Of a stretch of 8,183 nt of DNA, positions 7,259 to 8,183 are shown in pieces. Below the pieces are notes generated by a model. The model was not told the origin of the DNA and searched no databases. It was given only the letters and a program-made list of their open reading frames with translations. Source of the stretch: Rickettsiales bacterium (GTDB lineage Bacteria > Pseudomonadota > Alphaproteobacteria > Rickettsiales > UBA1997); contig CANNMN010000052.1 in NCBI GenBank assembly GCA_947505885.1, positions 1 through 8,183 of the forward strand, in the 5' to 3' direction. The position numbers and the translations under genes were made by a program. Within the stretch, counting starts at the first letter, position 1; each line of letters opens with the position of its first letter.

Positions 7259-7319
7259 CGGCTAAGCGAAGTCGAGATTTAACGAGCAAGACTAAATGGG
7301 CATCGACTTCGCTCAACCG
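7259..7319 (-). repeat. Strong hairpin / palindromic element between dnaJ and nuoL
   Basis: Bases 7259-7275 (CGGCTAAGCGAAGTCGA) and 7303-7319 (TCGACTTCGCTCAACCG) form a 17-bp stem. In minus-strand RNA every position pairs, two of them as G-U wobbles; in plus-strand RNA the same two positions are C-A mismatches. This strand bias suggests that the RNA acts when transcribed from dnaJ towards nuoL. Inside the loop, ATTTA (7277-7281) can pair with TAAAT (7293-7297). No T-run follows on the minus strand, so it is not a textbook terminator. It could be a mobile palindromic repeat, an mRNA-stabilising hairpin at the dnaJ 3' end, or a Rho-assisted terminator. Confidence 0.65.
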
Positions 7320-7340
7320 ACGAGTGTTACTAGCTTAATT

Positions 7341-8183
7341 TTAACCAAAGAAATCGCCGACTTTTTTAAAAAAACTTTCTGACTTCGGATTGCTCGACTT
7401 ACTTTGCATCAACTTGTCTAGCTTCGTCAGCAAATCACGCTCTTCGCTCGAGAGTTTAACCGGAGTTTCAATATTGATCCTCACATACATGTCGCCCCTA
7501 CGCCCGCCTGAATTAATAACACTCATGCCTTTTGATTTTAAACGCAGTTGATCACCATTTTGCGAACCTTCGGAGATTTGTAATTTTGCTTTCGTGCCAT
7601 CGATTGTTGGAATTTCGATTGAGCCTCCAAGTGCCGCAGTAGTGAACTTAATAGGCATTTCAAAATGAATGTCGTCAGTTTTGCGGGTGAAAAATTGGTG
7701 CTTACGAATCGAGATGTAAACGTAAAGATCTCCAGCTTTGCCACCGCGTGCACCGGCCTCGCCTTCTTCTGAAAGTCGAATGCGATTTTCATCTTCAACA
7801 CCCGCGGGAATTTTTACCGAGAGAGTTTTTTCTTTACTAACTCGCCCTTCGCCGCGACAGATTTTGCAAGGATTTCTGATGATTTGACCAACGCCTGCGC
7901 AACTTGTGCAAGTGCGCTCAACAATGAAGAAGCCTTGCTGGGCGCGTATCTTGCCGTTTCCTTTGCAGGTTGAGCATGTTTCTAATTTCTCTCCACCAGC
8001 ACCATTGCAAGGTTCACAAATCACTGGAATCGTGAAGGAAATTTTTTGTGTCACGCCTCTAAATGCTTCTTCGAGTGAGATTTCCAAATTGTAACGAACG
8101 TCGCTGCCGCGAGGTGACGAGCTACGTTTTTTGGTTTGGCGCCCACCGCCAAAATCACCAAAAATATCTGAAAAATTGTTGAA
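7341..8183 (-). CDS. dnaJ: Chaperone protein DnaJ, 3' part (start outside window)
   Basis: DnaJ (Hsp40) delivers unfolded proteins to DnaK and stimulates its ATPase in the cytoplasm. The frame is open to the window edge, giving 280 codons; the J domain of the N-terminal 100 or so residues is missing only because the window ends. The visible part begins in the Gly/Phe-rich region (NNFSDIFGDFGGG), runs through RYNLEISLEEAF, and has all four zinc-binding CxxCxGxG repeats (CEPCNGAG, CSTCKGNG, CTSCAGVG, CKICRGEG; visible residues 56-111). The substrate-binding C-terminal domains follow, with KIPAGVEDENRIRLSEEGEAG and GDLYVYI, and later GDMYVRI near the end. The complete zinc finger and G/F region mark a class I DnaJ rather than CbpA. 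A TTG at 8087 is an internal Leu codon, not a start. It ends at TAA 7341, 177 nt before nuoL, so the two may be separate units. Confidence 0.96.
   Translation of the reverse strand, partial: FNNFSDIFGDFGGGRQTKKRSSSPRGSDVRYNLEISLEEAFRGVTQKISFTIPVICEPCNGAGGEKLETCSTCKGNGKIRAQQGFFIVERTCTSCAGVGQIIRNPCKICRGEGRVSKEKTLSVKIPAGVEDENRIRLSEEGEAGARGGKAGDLYVYISIRKHQFFTRKTDDIHFEMPIKFTTAALGGSIEIPTIDGTKAKLQISEGSQNGDQLRLKSKGMSVINSGGRRGDMYVRINIETPVKLSSEERDLLTKLDKLMQSKSSNPKSESFFKKVGDFFG

Overview
The window looks like a piece of an AT-rich alphaproteobacterial chromosome, probably from a host-associated lineage of the Rickettsiales/Holosporales type. The grounds are a stand-alone soluble transhydrogenase alpha-1 subunit of the alphaproteobacterial split type, an FtsZ with a long charged linker and an alphaproteobacterial-type C-terminal tail, and an ankyrin-repeat protein of the kind such bacteria use as host-directed effectors. 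The taxonomic placement is inference; there is no rRNA or other direct marker here.

Layout. Bases 1-212 hold the apparent N-terminus of an ankyrin-repeat gene, separated from the rest by a -1 frame break near a run of five G (164-168). From 213 to 1409 (+) runs the ankyrin-repeat protein: five repeats with a 99-bp DNA period, then an unrecognised C-terminal region ending in Cys-Val-Val-Ser, which fits a eukaryotic CaaX prenylation box. A 49-codon ORF (1399-1548, +) overlaps its end and has a strong Shine-Dalgarno sequence. Everything to the right is on the minus strand. Read in the direction of transcription it is: the 3' part of dnaJ (8183-7341, start outside the window), a 177-nt gap with a strong hairpin (7259-7319), nuoL (7163-5187), pntAA (5187-4126), ftsZ (4132-2423), a 156-nt gap with a long imperfect inverted repeat, and thiE (2266-1601). 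thiE and the ankyrin gene converge.

How the genes fit together. nuoL and pntAA share one base (TAATG), and pntAA and ftsZ overlap by seven (ATGCTAG). A complex I proton-pumping subunit, the NAD(H)-binding part of the proton-translocating transhydrogenase, and the cell-division GTPase therefore look co-transcribed and translationally coupled. The usual neighbours are absent: no nuoK/nuoM beside nuoL, no pntAB/pntB after pntAA, no ftsQ/ftsA before ftsZ. The most interesting candidate in the window is the ankyrin protein with the CaaX-like end, a possible host-prenylated effector. Its N-terminal frame break and the small ORF overlapping its end are reasons for caution.
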